A DNA stretch of 64,000 nucleotides from Actinomycetes bacterium (GTDB lineage: Bacteria; Actinomycetota; Acidimicrobiia; Acidimicrobiales; RAAP-2). A program made the translations under genes and the position numbers. The stretch is from contig JAKAEP010000005.1 of assembly GCA_021818265.1 (NCBI GenBank), positions 1-64,000 of the forward strand, given 5' to 3'. The notes under the pieces were generated by a model. That model was not told the origin of the DNA. It did no database searches and saw only the letters and a list, made by a program, of their open reading frames with translations. Shown one piece after another: positions 40,325-51,443 of this stretch (position 1 is its first letter; each line of letters opens with the position of its first letter).

Positions 40325-41194
40325 TCAGGTGCGCTTGCGGCCGATCGCCAGGCTCGACAAGGCCAGGGCGATGCCCACGGCGAAGATGACGCTGCCGAAC
40401 ACGAAGACCTGGGGCGGGATGCCCACGCGCGTGGAGGCGTAGATCAGCACCGGGAAGGGCGAGCTCGTGCCGCTCACGAAGTTGGAGGTCACGAAGTCGT
40501 CGATCGAGAGGGCGAAGGCCATGAGCGCCCCCGCCAGCACCCCGGGCATGATCATCGGCAGGGTCACGCGCCGGAAGGTCGTGAACGGGCCCGCACCGAG
40601 GTCGTACGCGGCTTCCTCGAGGGAGCGGTCGAAGCCCGTGAGCCTCGCCCGCACCGTCACCGCCACGTAGGCGATGCAGAACATCACGTGCGCTAGCACC
40701 AGTGTCAAGAAGCCGCGCCCGATGTTGAAGGTGACGAACAGGCCCAGCAGAGAGGCGCCCATCACGATCTCCGGGGCCGCGATGTTGACGAACAGGATCT
40801 GCTCGATCACGCCCTTGCCGTGGAACTGCCGAGGCCGGTAGCGCACCAGGGCCATCGCGAGCAGCGTGCCGAGGACCGTCGAGATGGCGGTCGCGATCAG
40901 CGCGAGTCGGATCGACAGCCAGAACGCCGAGGTGAGCCCGGGAGCCTGGTTCCACGTCTGGTACCACAGGGTGGTGAAGCCGTTCCACGAGAAGCTCACC
41001 TGGGGGACGCCGCCCACCGACTTGTTGAAGCTGTAGACGAACATCACGGCGATCGGGAACACCAGGTAGGCGATCACGAGCCACGAGTAGGCGGGCAGGA
41101 CGATGCGCCCCCAGTGGTGGGGTCGCTTGGTCGCCGGCGCGGCCGGCTCGCCCAGCCGACCCGCGGCCGGCGCGGCGGGAGTCGTCACGCTCAC
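40325..41194 (-). CDS. potC: Spermidine/putrescine ABC transporter permease (PotC-like)
   Basis: Multi-TM; EEAAYDLGAGPFTTFRRVTLPMIMPGVLAGALMAFALSIDDFVTSNFVSG. Confidence 0.92.
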   Translation of the reverse strand: MSVTTPAAPAAGRLGEPAAPATKRPHHWGRIVLPAYSWLVIAYLVFPIAVMFVYSFNKSVGGVPQVSFSWNGFTTLWYQTWNQAPGLTSAFWLSIRLALIATAISTVLGTLLAMALVRYRPRQFHGKGVIEQILFVNIAAPEIVMGASLLGLFVTFNIGRGFLTLVLAHVMFCIAYVAVTVRARLTGFDRSLEEAAYDLGAGPFTTFRRVTLPMIMPGVLAGALMAFALSIDDFVTSNFVSGTSSPFPVLIYASTRVGIPPQVFVFGSVIFAVGIALALSSLAIGRKRT

Positions 41195-42108
41195 AGGTAC
41201 TCCTCGATCGAGCGCGATCCCAGGACCCGCGAGTAGAGCCAGATCCCCACCAGTGAGATCACGAGCACGACCACCGACAGCGCGGAGCCGGCGGCGTAGT
41301 CGCCGGTCACGAGGAAGGTGTTCTGGATGACCGTGCCGATCATCGTGCTCGACGTGCCCCCGAGGATCTGCTGGTTGACGTAGTCGCCGAACGCGGGGAT
41401 GAAGGTGAGCAGGAAGGCCGCGAAGATGCCCGGGACCGACAGGGGCAGGATGACCTTCATGAAGGCCTCGCGCCGCGACGCGTAGAGGTCGTAGGCCGCC
41501 TCCAGGACCCGCCGGTCGATCCGCTCGATCGCCACGTACAGCGGCAGCGCGGTGAAGGGCAGGTAGTTGTAGGCCAGGCCGGCGATGACCGCGGATCCCG
41601 TGCCCAGCACGTGGAAGTTGGCGCTGACCAGGTGGATGTGGTGGAGGAACGTGAGGAAGAACCCACTCGGCGAGAGGATGAACTCCCACACCAGCGTGCG
41701 GATCACGAAGGAGACGAAGAACGGGACGAGGAGCATCATCAAGAAGAAGTTCTTCTTGCGCCCCCCGTAGAAGGCGATCCAGTAGGCGATCGGGAACGAC
41801 AGGACGAGGTCGACGATCGTCGCGGCCGCCCCGTACTCGAGGCTGGTGAAGAACTCGGTGCGGTACAGGTTCACCTGGTGCGGCAGTTCGCCCCAGTTCC
41901 AGGTCATGGTGCAGGCGCCCGACGCGGGGTTGCACGTCTTGAGCGACAGCGACAGCATGATGACCAGCGGCACGACGAACAGCAGCACCAGCCACACCAC
42001 CGACGGCATGCTCAAGAGGTACGGGGCGAGGCGCTTACCCCATGAGCCCCGGCGGCGGTGGACGGGCTCTAGGCCCCCTGGATGATCGGCAAGAACAGGC
42101 TGGTCCAC
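41191..42108 (-). CDS. potB: Spermidine/putrescine ABC transporter permease (PotB-like); start uncertain
   Basis: Multi-TM; LEAAYDLYASRREAFMKVILPLSVPGIFAAFLLTFIPAFGDYVN; GTG at 42108 overlaps the 3' end of potD by 40 nt. Confidence 0.9.
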   Translation of the reverse strand: MDQPVLADHPGGLEPVHRRRGSWGKRLAPYLLSMPSVVWLVLLFVVPLVIMLSLSLKTCNPASGACTMTWNWGELPHQVNLYRTEFFTSLEYGAAATIVDLVLSFPIAYWIAFYGGRKKNFFLMMLLVPFFVSFVIRTLVWEFILSPSGFFLTFLHHIHLVSANFHVLGTGSAVIAGLAYNYLPFTALPLYVAIERIDRRVLEAAYDLYASRREAFMKVILPLSVPGIFAAFLLTFIPAFGDYVNQQILGGTSSTMIGTVIQNTFLVTGDYAAGSALSVVVLVISLVGIWLYSRVLGSRSIEEYL

Positions 42109-43365
42109 GCGTTGATCTCGTCTTGGTTCTTGAACTGGTAGTAGGTCTTGGTGAGCTTCTGCTCACGGCCCGACGGGAAGACCAGCGGCGAGTTCGCGGT
42201 GGCGCTGTAGGGCAGGCCGATCTCGGGCTTGAGGGCCGCCAGCGCCTCCTTGTTCCAGCCCGTGGGGCGCAGCAGCTGCTGCTTGGCGCTCGGCACCGGG
42301 CAGATGTAGTCGTTGTAGTACTCGACCACCGACTGGGTCACCGGGCTGTAGTAGTAGTCCATCAGCGTCATGGCGTCCTTGGGGTTCTGCGCGTACAGCG
42401 GGATGCACATGTTGTCCGTCCACATCATGAGACCCTCCTTGGGGATCATGAGGACGAGGTCCTTGTACTTGTTGCTCAGGTTCGCCTGGTAGATGTCCCC
42501 GGAGTAGGCCTGGGAGACCCAGATGTCGCCGTTCTTCAGGTGCTGGATGTAGCTCTGGTCGTAGTACGAGGCCACCAGCCCGTCGCTCTTCTGCTTCTGG
42601 AGCAGCTTGGCGGCCTTCGCCCAGTCCTTCTCGGTCGAGGTGGCGGGCTCGATCCCGAGCGCCAGCAGGCCCACGCTCCCCAACTCGAACGGGTCGCTCA
42701 GCATGCCGATGCGTCCGGCGTACTTCTTGTTGAAGAGGAGCTGGACGCTGTCGCCCGGGTTCTTCACCTGCTTGGAGTTGTACGCGACCGAGGTCCAGCC
42801 CGACTGCCACGCCATCGTGTACTTGTTCCCGCGGTCCCACGCCGGATTCTTCACGAGCGGACCCGCGTACTTGTTGAAGTTGGGCATCATCGAGTGGTCG
42901 AGGGGGATCAGCCAGCCCAGCTCGATGAGGTAGCCCAGCGGGGGGTTGTTGTTGGTCATCACGACGATGTCGTACCCGGTGTACTGCTGGGCGGCGAGCG
43001 ACGGGCGGATCTTGGCGTAGAACGACGTGTTGTCGTCGATCACCGTGAAGTAGTTCACCTTGATCTTCGTCGTCTTGGTGAAGTGGTCGAGCGAGAGGGA
43101 CTTGCCCTTGCGCGTGTCGATGTAGAGCGGCCAGTTCGCGAAGTTCACCGTGTGGTGCAGCTTCTGCTTCTTCCACCACGAGGGGGTTCCCACCTTGGCG
43201 TTCGGCAGGGTCGCGCCCGACGCCGCGGCCGCGTCGAGGAAGAGGCCCGCGGCGAGCCCGCCGCCGGCCACGCCCAGCGCCTGGCGGCGGCTCAGCCGCG
43301 GCTGGGTGAGCCCGCGCCACAGCGCCGGGTCGATCCCGCCGCCGGTCCCGTCGTTCCTGGTGTTG

Positions 43366-43373
<8 letters not shown>
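42069..43373 (-). CDS. potD: Spermidine/putrescine-binding protein (PotD-like) with predicted Tat signal
   Basis: SRRQALGVAGGGLAAGLFLDAAAA signal; HHTVNFANWPLYIDTRKGKSLSLDHFTKTTKIKVNYFTVIDDNTSFYAKI; PotD-like fold. Confidence 0.92.
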
Positions 43374-44571
<1,198 letters not shown>

Positions 44572-44630
44572 GCGGCCAGCCTATAGCGAGCCCGCCGGGC
44601 GCCCGGATCGCCCCGCCGCGACACCGGGGA

Positions 44631-47246
44631 TCAGCGCCCGCCCAGGGCCGCCACGACCGCCTCGAGGAGGTCGGCGGTCGAGAAGGGCTTGGCGAGGAAG
44701 CCGGCGGCCGCTTCGGCGCTCGCCCGGTCCCCGACCCCGCTCATGAGCACGACCGGGGCGGTGGCACCCGCCTCGCCCAGTCGCCCCATCAGCTCGTGGC
44801 CCCCCAGGCGGGGCATGTTGAGGTCCGTGAGGACGAGGTCGTAGGGCGCCCCGGCCGACTCGAGCGTGGCGAGCGCGGCCACACCGTCCTGGGCGATGTC
44901 CACCACGAAGCCGTGGGCGCGCAGCACCTCGTCGACGGCCATGAGGATCGGCGGCTCGTCGTCGACGACGAGCACGCGCCGCCCCCGACCCGCGACCACC
45001 GGGGCGGGCGCGGCCTCGAGCGGCGGGGGCGTCGCCTCCGCCAGGGCCGGCAGGACGACCCGGAAGGTCGAGCCCCGCCCGGGCGCGGAGCTCACCTCGA
45101 GCCGCCCGCCGTGCTCGACGACGATCCCCCGCGAGGTGGCGAGCCCCAGGCCCGTGCCCTGGCCGACGGACTTGGTCGTGAAGAAGGGCTCGAACGCGCG
45201 CGCCAGGACCTCCTCGGTCATGCCCGAGCCCGTATCGGACACCTCGACCACGACGCTGACCCCGCCCGAACGGTCCGAACCGGGGTCGCGCCCGCCGTTG
45301 TACGCGCGCACCCCGAGCCGGCCCCCCTCGGGCATCGCGTCGCGGGCGTTGGTCGCCAGGTTCACCAGGACCTGGAGCAACTGGGTCGCGTCTCCGACCA
45401 CCGCGTGCAGGTCGTCGGGGACCTCGGCGACGAGCTCGATCGAGCCGGGTAGGGAGTCCCGGCAGAACTGGAGGTACTCGAACAGGACGACCGACATCGA
45501 GAGGTGCTGTCGCTCACCGGCCGCCCCGCGCGCGAACGAGAGCACCTGGCGGATCATCTCCGCCCCACGGTGCACGCTCGACTCCATCGATGCGAGGACC
45601 CGACGCCGCGCCGCGTCGGGCTCGTCACGGGCCAAGAGCTCGATCGACATCAGGACCGGGGTCAGGACGTTGTTCAGGTCGTGGGCGATGCCCCCGGCGA
45701 GGGTGCCGATGCTCTCCATGCGCTGGGAGCGGATCCGTCGCTCGCGGTCGCGCGCGAGCGCCGTGACGTCGGTGTTGGCGCCGAACAGTCCGATCGGCGA
45801 CCCGTCGTCGCCGTAGACGAGCTGCAGGCGGCAGTCCACGACGACCTCGCGGCCGTCCCGGGTGCGGTGGTGCAGCTCGCCCCGCCAGGCGCCCTCGCGC
45901 ATCACCGCCTCGAAGGTGCGTTGCGCCTCGGCCGGGTCGGAGAACAGGACCTCGGCGGTGGAGCGGCCCCGGACCTCCTCGAACGTCCACCCGTACAGGT
46001 CCTCGGCCGCCCGGTTCCAGTAGGTGATGCCCCGCTCGAAGTCGCGCACGATCATGGCGTCGCGCGACAGGTCCAGCAGGCCCGAGAGGAAGGAGGCGCG
46101 CCGGACGAACTCGTGGGCCTGGGCCTCGGCGGCGTGCTCGGCCGTGACGTCGCGCGCCGAGACCACGATGCCCGCGGCGGCCGGCAGGACGGTCTGCTCG
46201 AACCACCGCCCGAAGAAGTCCACGTACTCCACGGAGTGGCCGCTTTGGCCCTCGTGCATGGCCGCCTCGTACATCGATCGGGTCCGGCGGTTCGCGATGT
46301 CGGGGAAGAGGTTCCAGATCGTGTCGCTCTGCAAGAACGCGGCGTCGACCCCCAGCATGTCGAGCCCAGCCCGGTTGGCGAAGGCGATGGTCCAGTCCGG
46401 GCCGATGATGAAGAGGGGCACGGCCATCTCGTCCAGCGTCTCGATGACCCGCTGCTCCATCGCCTCGCGGTGGAGCGCCTGGCGCCTCTCCTCGCTCACG
46501 TCGACGAGGGCCCCCTGGATCTGCACCACGGCGCCCTCGTCGTCGAAGACCGGCTCACCGATGAGCCGTCCCACGAAGGGCCGGCCGGCGGCGTCGACGA
46601 GCTCGAGCTCGAGGTCGAAGGGCACGCCCGCGCCGGCGCAGCGGGCGAAGGCCCGCTCGAGGGTCGGGCGCTGGCGCGCGTCGAGGAAGCCGGCCGTGGG
46701 ATAGCGCCGGTCGGCGAACTCCTCGGGCGTGGCACCGAGCACCGTCGCCACCCCGTCGGTCCAGCGGGTGCGGTCGGTCGTGATGTCGTGGCGCCAGCCC
46801 GCGAAGCGGGCGATCTCCCCGGCGATGCGGTTCAGGCCCTCGTTCGCGCCGAGCGCGCTCGAGAGCTCCGCCGACTCGGTCACGTCGCGCATCACGGCGA
46901 GGACGCCCGTCACCGTGCCGTCGGCCCCCCGGGCGGGGACGAGCGACACGTCGAGCAGGCTCGCGCGGTGCTCGGCCGAGACGACCCGCACCACAAAGTG
47001 GGTCGGCGTGCCCGACAACGCGCTGGCCAACCACTCGAGGCGCTGGGAGCGCGGCGGGCTCGCGATCGGCACGGAGAGCGGGTTGCCCACGATCTCGCGG
47101 CGCGTGCGCCGCAGCATCCGCTCGGCGGCGTCGTTGCAGCCCACCACCCGCCCCGAGCGGTCGACGACCGCCACGCCGTCGGTGTGGCTCGCGAAGAGCG
47201 CGTCGAACCCCCGGTCGCGCAACGTCTCACGCAGCACCTGCGACAC
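44631..47246 (-). CDS. Multi-PAS hybrid histidine kinase with C-terminal receiver (paralogue 1)
   Basis: Several PAS repeats; H-box ESIGTLAGGIAHDLNNVLTPVLMS; GTGLGLATSRGIV; receiver VVDDEPP...VLTDLNMPRLGG...MSGVG...AKPF. Confidence 0.93.
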   Translation of the reverse strand: MSQVLRETLRDRGFDALFASHTDGVAVVDRSGRVVGCNDAAERMLRRTRREIVGNPLSVPIASPPRSQRLEWLASALSGTPTHFVVRVVSAEHRASLLDVSLVPARGADGTVTGVLAVMRDVTESAELSSALGANEGLNRIAGEIARFAGWRHDITTDRTRWTDGVATVLGATPEEFADRRYPTAGFLDARQRPTLERAFARCAGAGVPFDLELELVDAAGRPFVGRLIGEPVFDDEGAVVQIQGALVDVSEERRQALHREAMEQRVIETLDEMAVPLFIIGPDWTIAFANRAGLDMLGVDAAFLQSDTIWNLFPDIANRRTRSMYEAAMHEGQSGHSVEYVDFFGRWFEQTVLPAAAGIVVSARDVTAEHAAEAQAHEFVRRASFLSGLLDLSRDAMIVRDFERGITYWNRAAEDLYGWTFEEVRGRSTAEVLFSDPAEAQRTFEAVMREGAWRGELHHRTRDGREVVVDCRLQLVYGDDGSPIGLFGANTDVTALARDRERRIRSQRMESIGTLAGGIAHDLNNVLTPVLMSIELLARDEPDAARRRVLASMESSVHRGAEMIRQVLSFARGAAGERQHLSMSVVLFEYLQFCRDSLPGSIELVAEVPDDLHAVVGDATQLLQVLVNLATNARDAMPEGGRLGVRAYNGGRDPGSDRSGGVSVVVEVSDTGSGMTEEVLARAFEPFFTTKSVGQGTGLGLATSRGIVVEHGGRLEVSSAPGRGSTFRVVLPALAEATPPPLEAAPAPVVAGRGRRVLVVDDEPPILMAVDEVLRAHGFVVDIAQDGVAALATLESAGAPYDLVLTDLNMPRLGGHELMGRLGEAGATAPVVLMSGVGDRASAEAAAGFLAKPFSTADLLEAVVAALGGR

Positions 47247-47307
47247 ACCCCCCTCCGAGCGGTCGGCCGCCCCCGGGGGCCTAGCGGAGCATGCTAACGC
47301 CGGGCGC

Positions 47308-49923
47308 TCAGCGGCCCAAGGCCCGGCGCACCCCCACGAGCAGCTCCTCGGTCGTGAAGGGCTTGTCGAGGTGGATCGCGTCCTCGACGGACCCCGCCCG
47401 CGCGACGCCCACCCCGCTCATGAACAGGAACCGGGTGGGCACCCCGAGCTCGCCGGCGAGCGCGGCCAGTCGATCCCCCCCGATCTGGGGCATGTTCAGG
47501 TCGGTGACGACGAGGTCGTAGGGCCGGGCGGCCGCCGTGAGGGCCTCGAGCGCCTCGTGGCCGTTCGCGGCGGTCGCGACGTCGAGGCCCTCGGCGGCGA
47601 GGACCTGGTGGAGCATCACGCGGATCGGCTCCTCGTCGTCCACCACGAGCACGCGCAGCCCCTCGAGCCCTGCGCGCGACGTCGACTCGGCCATGGCCTC
47701 GAGGCTACGCGGGGATACGTCGACGGCCGGGAGCACCACGTCGAAGCGCGTCCCGCGACCGGGCTCGCTCACGACCTCCATGCGCCCCCCGTGGCTCTTC
47801 ACGATGGCCGTCGAGGTCGACAGCCCGAGTCCCGTGCCGACGCCGAACTCCTTGGTAGTGAAGAACGGCTCGAAGACGCGCGCGACGACCGCGGGCTCCA
47901 TCCCCACGCCCGAGTCCGCGACCTGGACGACGACGGTGCGCAGCGGCCCGACCGCGGGGTCCTCGGTGAGGGCGTTGTGGGCCCGTACGCTCAGTCTCCC
48001 CCCCTCAGGCATCGCGTCGCGCGCGTTGGTCACCAGGTTCACCAGGACCTGCATCAGCTGGGTCGCGTCACCGACGACCACCCCGAGGTCGTCCTCGACC
48101 TCGAAGTCGAACTCGATGCTGCGCGGCAGCGTGTCGCGGCAGAACTGCTGGGCCTCGGCCAGCAGCCCGCGCAGGTCGAGTGCCTCGCGCTCGCCCTCGA
48201 CCCCCCGGGCGAAGGAGAGCACCTGGCGGATCATGTCGGCCCCGCGGCGCACGCTCGCCTGCATCGAGCTGAGCAGCTGGAGCCGACGCTCGTCCTGCTC
48301 GCCGCGCACCAGCAGGTCGATCGACATCAGGATCGGGGCGAGCACGTTGTTGAGGTCGTGGGCGATGCCCCCGGCGAGGGTCCCCAGGCTCTCCATCCGC
48401 TGGGCCCGGACCCGGGACTCCTTCTCCCGACGCGACGCGGTGACGTCGGTGTTGATCCCGAAGACGCCGATCGGCCGGCCCTCGCTGTCGCGGATCAACT
48501 GGCGCCGGCAGTCCACCCAGATGCGCCGGCCGTCCTTCGTCTGGTGCTCGACCTCGCCCATCCAGAAGCCGTTCTCCATGATCGAGGCGAAGGCCTCGTC
48601 GCCGTCGGAGGGGTCGAGGTAGAAGAGGTCCCGGCTGGTGCGCCCCCGGACCTCCTCGAAGGTCCAGCCGTAGATCTCCTCGGCCGAGCGGTTCCAGTAG
48701 GTGATGCCCTGCTCGAAGTCGCGCACGATCATCGCGTCCTTCGCGAGGTCGAGCATCTGGGCGAGGAAGGTGACCCGGCTCGTGTACTCCTCGATCGTCC
48801 GGTTCGTCTCGACCTGGGCGGTGACGTCGCGGGCCGTGATCACGATGCCCTCGAACGAGGGGTAGACGGTCGCCTCGTAGTAGCGGCCGAAGCCCTCGGC
48901 GAAGGCGACCTCGGTGCCGACCTGGCCCTCGTCCATCGCCCGCCGGTAGAGGGCGCCGAAGGCGCCGTTGATGGACTCGGGGAAGACCTCCCAGATCGTC
49001 CCGGCGGTGAGCCGGTCGACCGAGAGGCCGGTCAGGCGGGTCGCCGCCTCGTTGGCGAAGGTGATGCGCCAGTCGCGGTCGACGAAGGCGAGGGGCGTGT
49101 CGAGCTCGTTGAGCGTGCGCGCGACTCGGCCCTCGAGCTCCTCGAGGTCGGCGCGCTGGCGCTCGATCGAGGTGATGTCGTGGAAGGCGCCGTCGACGCG
49201 CGCGACGCGACCCTGGTCGTCGCGGGCCGCCTCGCCGATCACGCGCACGACCAGGGCCTCGCCCCGGGCGTCACGCATCACGGTCTTGGTGCTGAAGCCG
49301 ACCCCCTCATCCATGCAGCGACGCACCAGGGCCGAGAGGTCGCCGAGGTGAGGCTCCTCGAGAATCCGCTCGATGAGCCCGGCGTCGTCGGGCGCCTCGC
49401 CGGGCTCGAATCCGAGGATCTCGTAGAGCTCGTCGCTCCAGTGGACCCGACCCGTCGCCGCGTCGATCGACCAGCCCGCGAAGCGCGCGATCCTCCCGGC
49501 GATGCGGTTGATCGAGTGACCCTCTTCGACCTCCTCGACGAGTCGGCGCAGGGCGCTCACGTCGCGGGCGACCCCGATCACCCCGACCACCCGGTCCCGC
49601 GCGTCGCGCAGGGGGATCTTCGTGACGTCGACCACGAAGGAGTGGCCGTCCTTGGCGACGCACGCCGTGCGGTAGCGCACGGTGGCGCCCTGGGCGGCCT
49701 CGGCGAACATCTCCCGCGAGAGGTCCCGGTACGCGGGGTCGATCAGCGGCTCGAAGGTCATCGCCAGTAACTCGTCGCGGCTGTAGCCCGTGAGCGCGCA
49801 CAGCGCGTCGTTGCAGTCGATGAAGGTTCCCGACAGGTCGTAGGCGTAGATCGCGTCGGGATGGCCGTGGAAGAGCGCGTCGAAGCCGCCCTCGCCGACG
49901 ACCGCCGTGATCTCCTCGTCCAT
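47308..49923 (-). CDS. Multi-PAS hybrid histidine kinase with C-terminal receiver (paralogue 2)
   Basis: PAS repeats; ESLGTLAGGIAHDLNNVLAPILMSIDLL; GTGLGLSTSTAIVKSHGG; receiver VVDDEEP...VVTDLNMPQIGG...MSGVG...DKPF. Confidence 0.93.
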   Translation of the reverse strand: MDEEITAVVGEGGFDALFHGHPDAIYAYDLSGTFIDCNDALCALTGYSRDELLAMTFEPLIDPAYRDLSREMFAEAAQGATVRYRTACVAKDGHSFVVDVTKIPLRDARDRVVGVIGVARDVSALRRLVEEVEEGHSINRIAGRIARFAGWSIDAATGRVHWSDELYEILGFEPGEAPDDAGLIERILEEPHLGDLSALVRRCMDEGVGFSTKTVMRDARGEALVVRVIGEAARDDQGRVARVDGAFHDITSIERQRADLEELEGRVARTLNELDTPLAFVDRDWRITFANEAATRLTGLSVDRLTAGTIWEVFPESINGAFGALYRRAMDEGQVGTEVAFAEGFGRYYEATVYPSFEGIVITARDVTAQVETNRTIEEYTSRVTFLAQMLDLAKDAMIVRDFEQGITYWNRSAEEIYGWTFEEVRGRTSRDLFYLDPSDGDEAFASIMENGFWMGEVEHQTKDGRRIWVDCRRQLIRDSEGRPIGVFGINTDVTASRREKESRVRAQRMESLGTLAGGIAHDLNNVLAPILMSIDLLVRGEQDERRLQLLSSMQASVRRGADMIRQVLSFARGVEGEREALDLRGLLAEAQQFCRDTLPRSIEFDFEVEDDLGVVVGDATQLMQVLVNLVTNARDAMPEGGRLSVRAHNALTEDPAVGPLRTVVVQVADSGVGMEPAVVARVFEPFFTTKEFGVGTGLGLSTSTAIVKSHGGRMEVVSEPGRGTRFDVVLPAVDVSPRSLEAMAESTSRAGLEGLRVLVVDDEEPIRVMLHQVLAAEGLDVATAANGHEALEALTAAARPYDLVVTDLNMPQIGGDRLAALAGELGVPTRFLFMSGVGVARAGSVEDAIHLDKPFTTEELLVGVRRALGR

Positions 49924-50156
49924 GCGGTCCCTTCCCCAGGACATCGGCACCAACGTCCGTGCCGGTGCGGACCGAACTGACGTGGCCACAGTATCCGCGC
50001 CGACACCGGAGTCCACCCCGCGTATCGGGCGTTCTAGGGTCCTTCACAGGTTGCCAGGACGAGCGTCCGGCCCTCGCGGCGGGTCGACGAGCACCCGACG
50101 GGCGGCGCCCACAACGTCACCACAACCCGGGACGGTCCGGGTGGGGCGGCTCGGCG

Positions 50157-50230
50157 TGCCCCCGGCAGGAGTCGAACCCGCAACCTGACGGGTAGAAGCC
50201 GTCCGCTCTATCCAGTTGAGCTACAGGGGC
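50157..50230 (-). tRNA. tRNA-Arg (TCT)
   Basis: Minus strand GCCCCTGTAGCTCAACTGGATAGAGC...GACGG-CTTCTAC-CCGTC...GCGGG-TTCGACT-CCTGC...CGGGGGCA. Confidence 0.96.
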
Positions 50231-50310
50231 GCTCCCCCAGCGTAGTGAGCGCCCGGCCCCGACGAGGGAACTCGGCGCGAAGGACGGGCCCGACGTGGTG
50301 CACTGGGGGG

Positions 50311-51240
50311 ATGCGCTTCATCGACGCCGCGACCCTCGACGACGTCCTCAGCCCCCTCGACGCCGTCGGGGCCGTCACCGCGGCCCTGCGCGAGGGGCTC
50401 GACCCCGCGGCCGACCCGCCACGCTCGCTCGCCCCCACCCGCAACGGCCACTTCCTGCTGATGCCCGCGGAGTCGGGCGCCACCGCCGGGGTGAAGGTCG
50501 CCACCGTCGCCCCGGGCAACCCGGCCCTCGGTCGGCCCCGGGTCCAGGCCGCCTACCTGCTCTTCGACGCCGAGAGCCTGTCGCTGCGCGCGGTGCTCGA
50601 CGGGACCGCCCTGACCAACCGGCGAACCGCCGCGGTCTCCTTCGCCGCCGTCGGGGACGCCCTCGCTCGGGTGGAGGGGCCGGTGCGCGCCGTCGTCTTC
50701 GGCGGGGGACCCCAGGCCCTCGCCCACCTCGACACCGCCGCCGCCGTCCTCGGCCGGCCGCTCGACGAGGTGACCGTCGCGCTGCGCCGCCCCGACCGGG
50801 CCAGCGCCGAGGTGCTCGCCCGCGGCGCGGTCGTCTCGAGCGAGGGGCCCGCGCTCGCCGCGTCGCTCGCGCGGGCCCACCTCGTGGTCTGCGCGACGAC
50901 CGCGCGTGAGCCGCTCTTCAGCGCCGACGCGGTCGCGCCCGGGGCGATCGTCGTCGCCGTGGGGTCCCACGAGCCCGACGCGCGTGAGCTCGACCCGGCG
51001 CTGCTGGCCCGGGCCACGGTCGTGGTCGAGGACGGCGCGACCGCGGCGCGCGAGGCCGGCGACGTCGTGCTCGCCCTCGCCGAGGGCGTGCTCACGGCCG
51101 AGTCGCTGGTGCCCCTGGCCGCGGTCGTGCGCGACGGGCTCTCGGCGCCCGACGGCCGTCCCCTCGTCTTCAAGAGCGTCGGCATGGCCTGGGAGGACCT
51201 CGTCGTCGCGCGCGAGGTGGCCGAGCGCCTCGGGGCCTAG
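50311..51240 (+). CDS. Ornithine cyclodeaminase / mu-crystallin family protein
   Basis: RFIDAATLDDVLSPLDAVGAVTAALREG...GNPALGRPRVQAAYLLFDAESLSLRAVLDGTALTNRRTAAVSFAAV. Confidence 0.88.
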   Translation: MRFIDAATLDDVLSPLDAVGAVTAALREGLDPAADPPRSLAPTRNGHFLLMPAESGATAGVKVATVAPGNPALGRPRVQAAYLLFDAESLSLRAVLDGTALTNRRTAAVSFAAVGDALARVEGPVRAVVFGGGPQALAHLDTAAAVLGRPLDEVTVALRRPDRASAEVLARGAVVSSEGPALAASLARAHLVVCATTAREPLFSADAVAPGAIVVAVGSHEPDARELDPALLARATVVVEDGATAAREAGDVVLALAEGVLTAESLVPLAAVVRDGLSAPDGRPLVFKSVGMAWEDLVVAREVAERLGA

Positions 51241-51288
51241 CCGGCCCGGTCGGGCGGCGGAGGGCCTGTGCCATACTGGACCTGCTTG

Positions 51289-51362
51289 GTGGGCGTAGCT
51301 CAGTTGGTTAGAGCGCCAGGTTGTGGTCCTGGAGGTCGCGGGTTCGACCCCCGTCGCTCACC
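51289..51362 (+). tRNA. tRNA-His (GTG)
   Basis: GTGGGCG...CGCTCAC acceptor; CCAGG-TTGTGGT-CCTGG anticodon arm; G at 51288 and C at 51362 fit the G-1:C73 pair of tRNA-His. Confidence 0.96.
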
Positions 51363-51443
51363 CCACGAGTCGCAGGGACCGGTTCGCACGGGCCCCGAGT
51401 AGAGTCCGCCTGAGGGCCGGACGGCCCGCCCGAGGGGGTGCCC

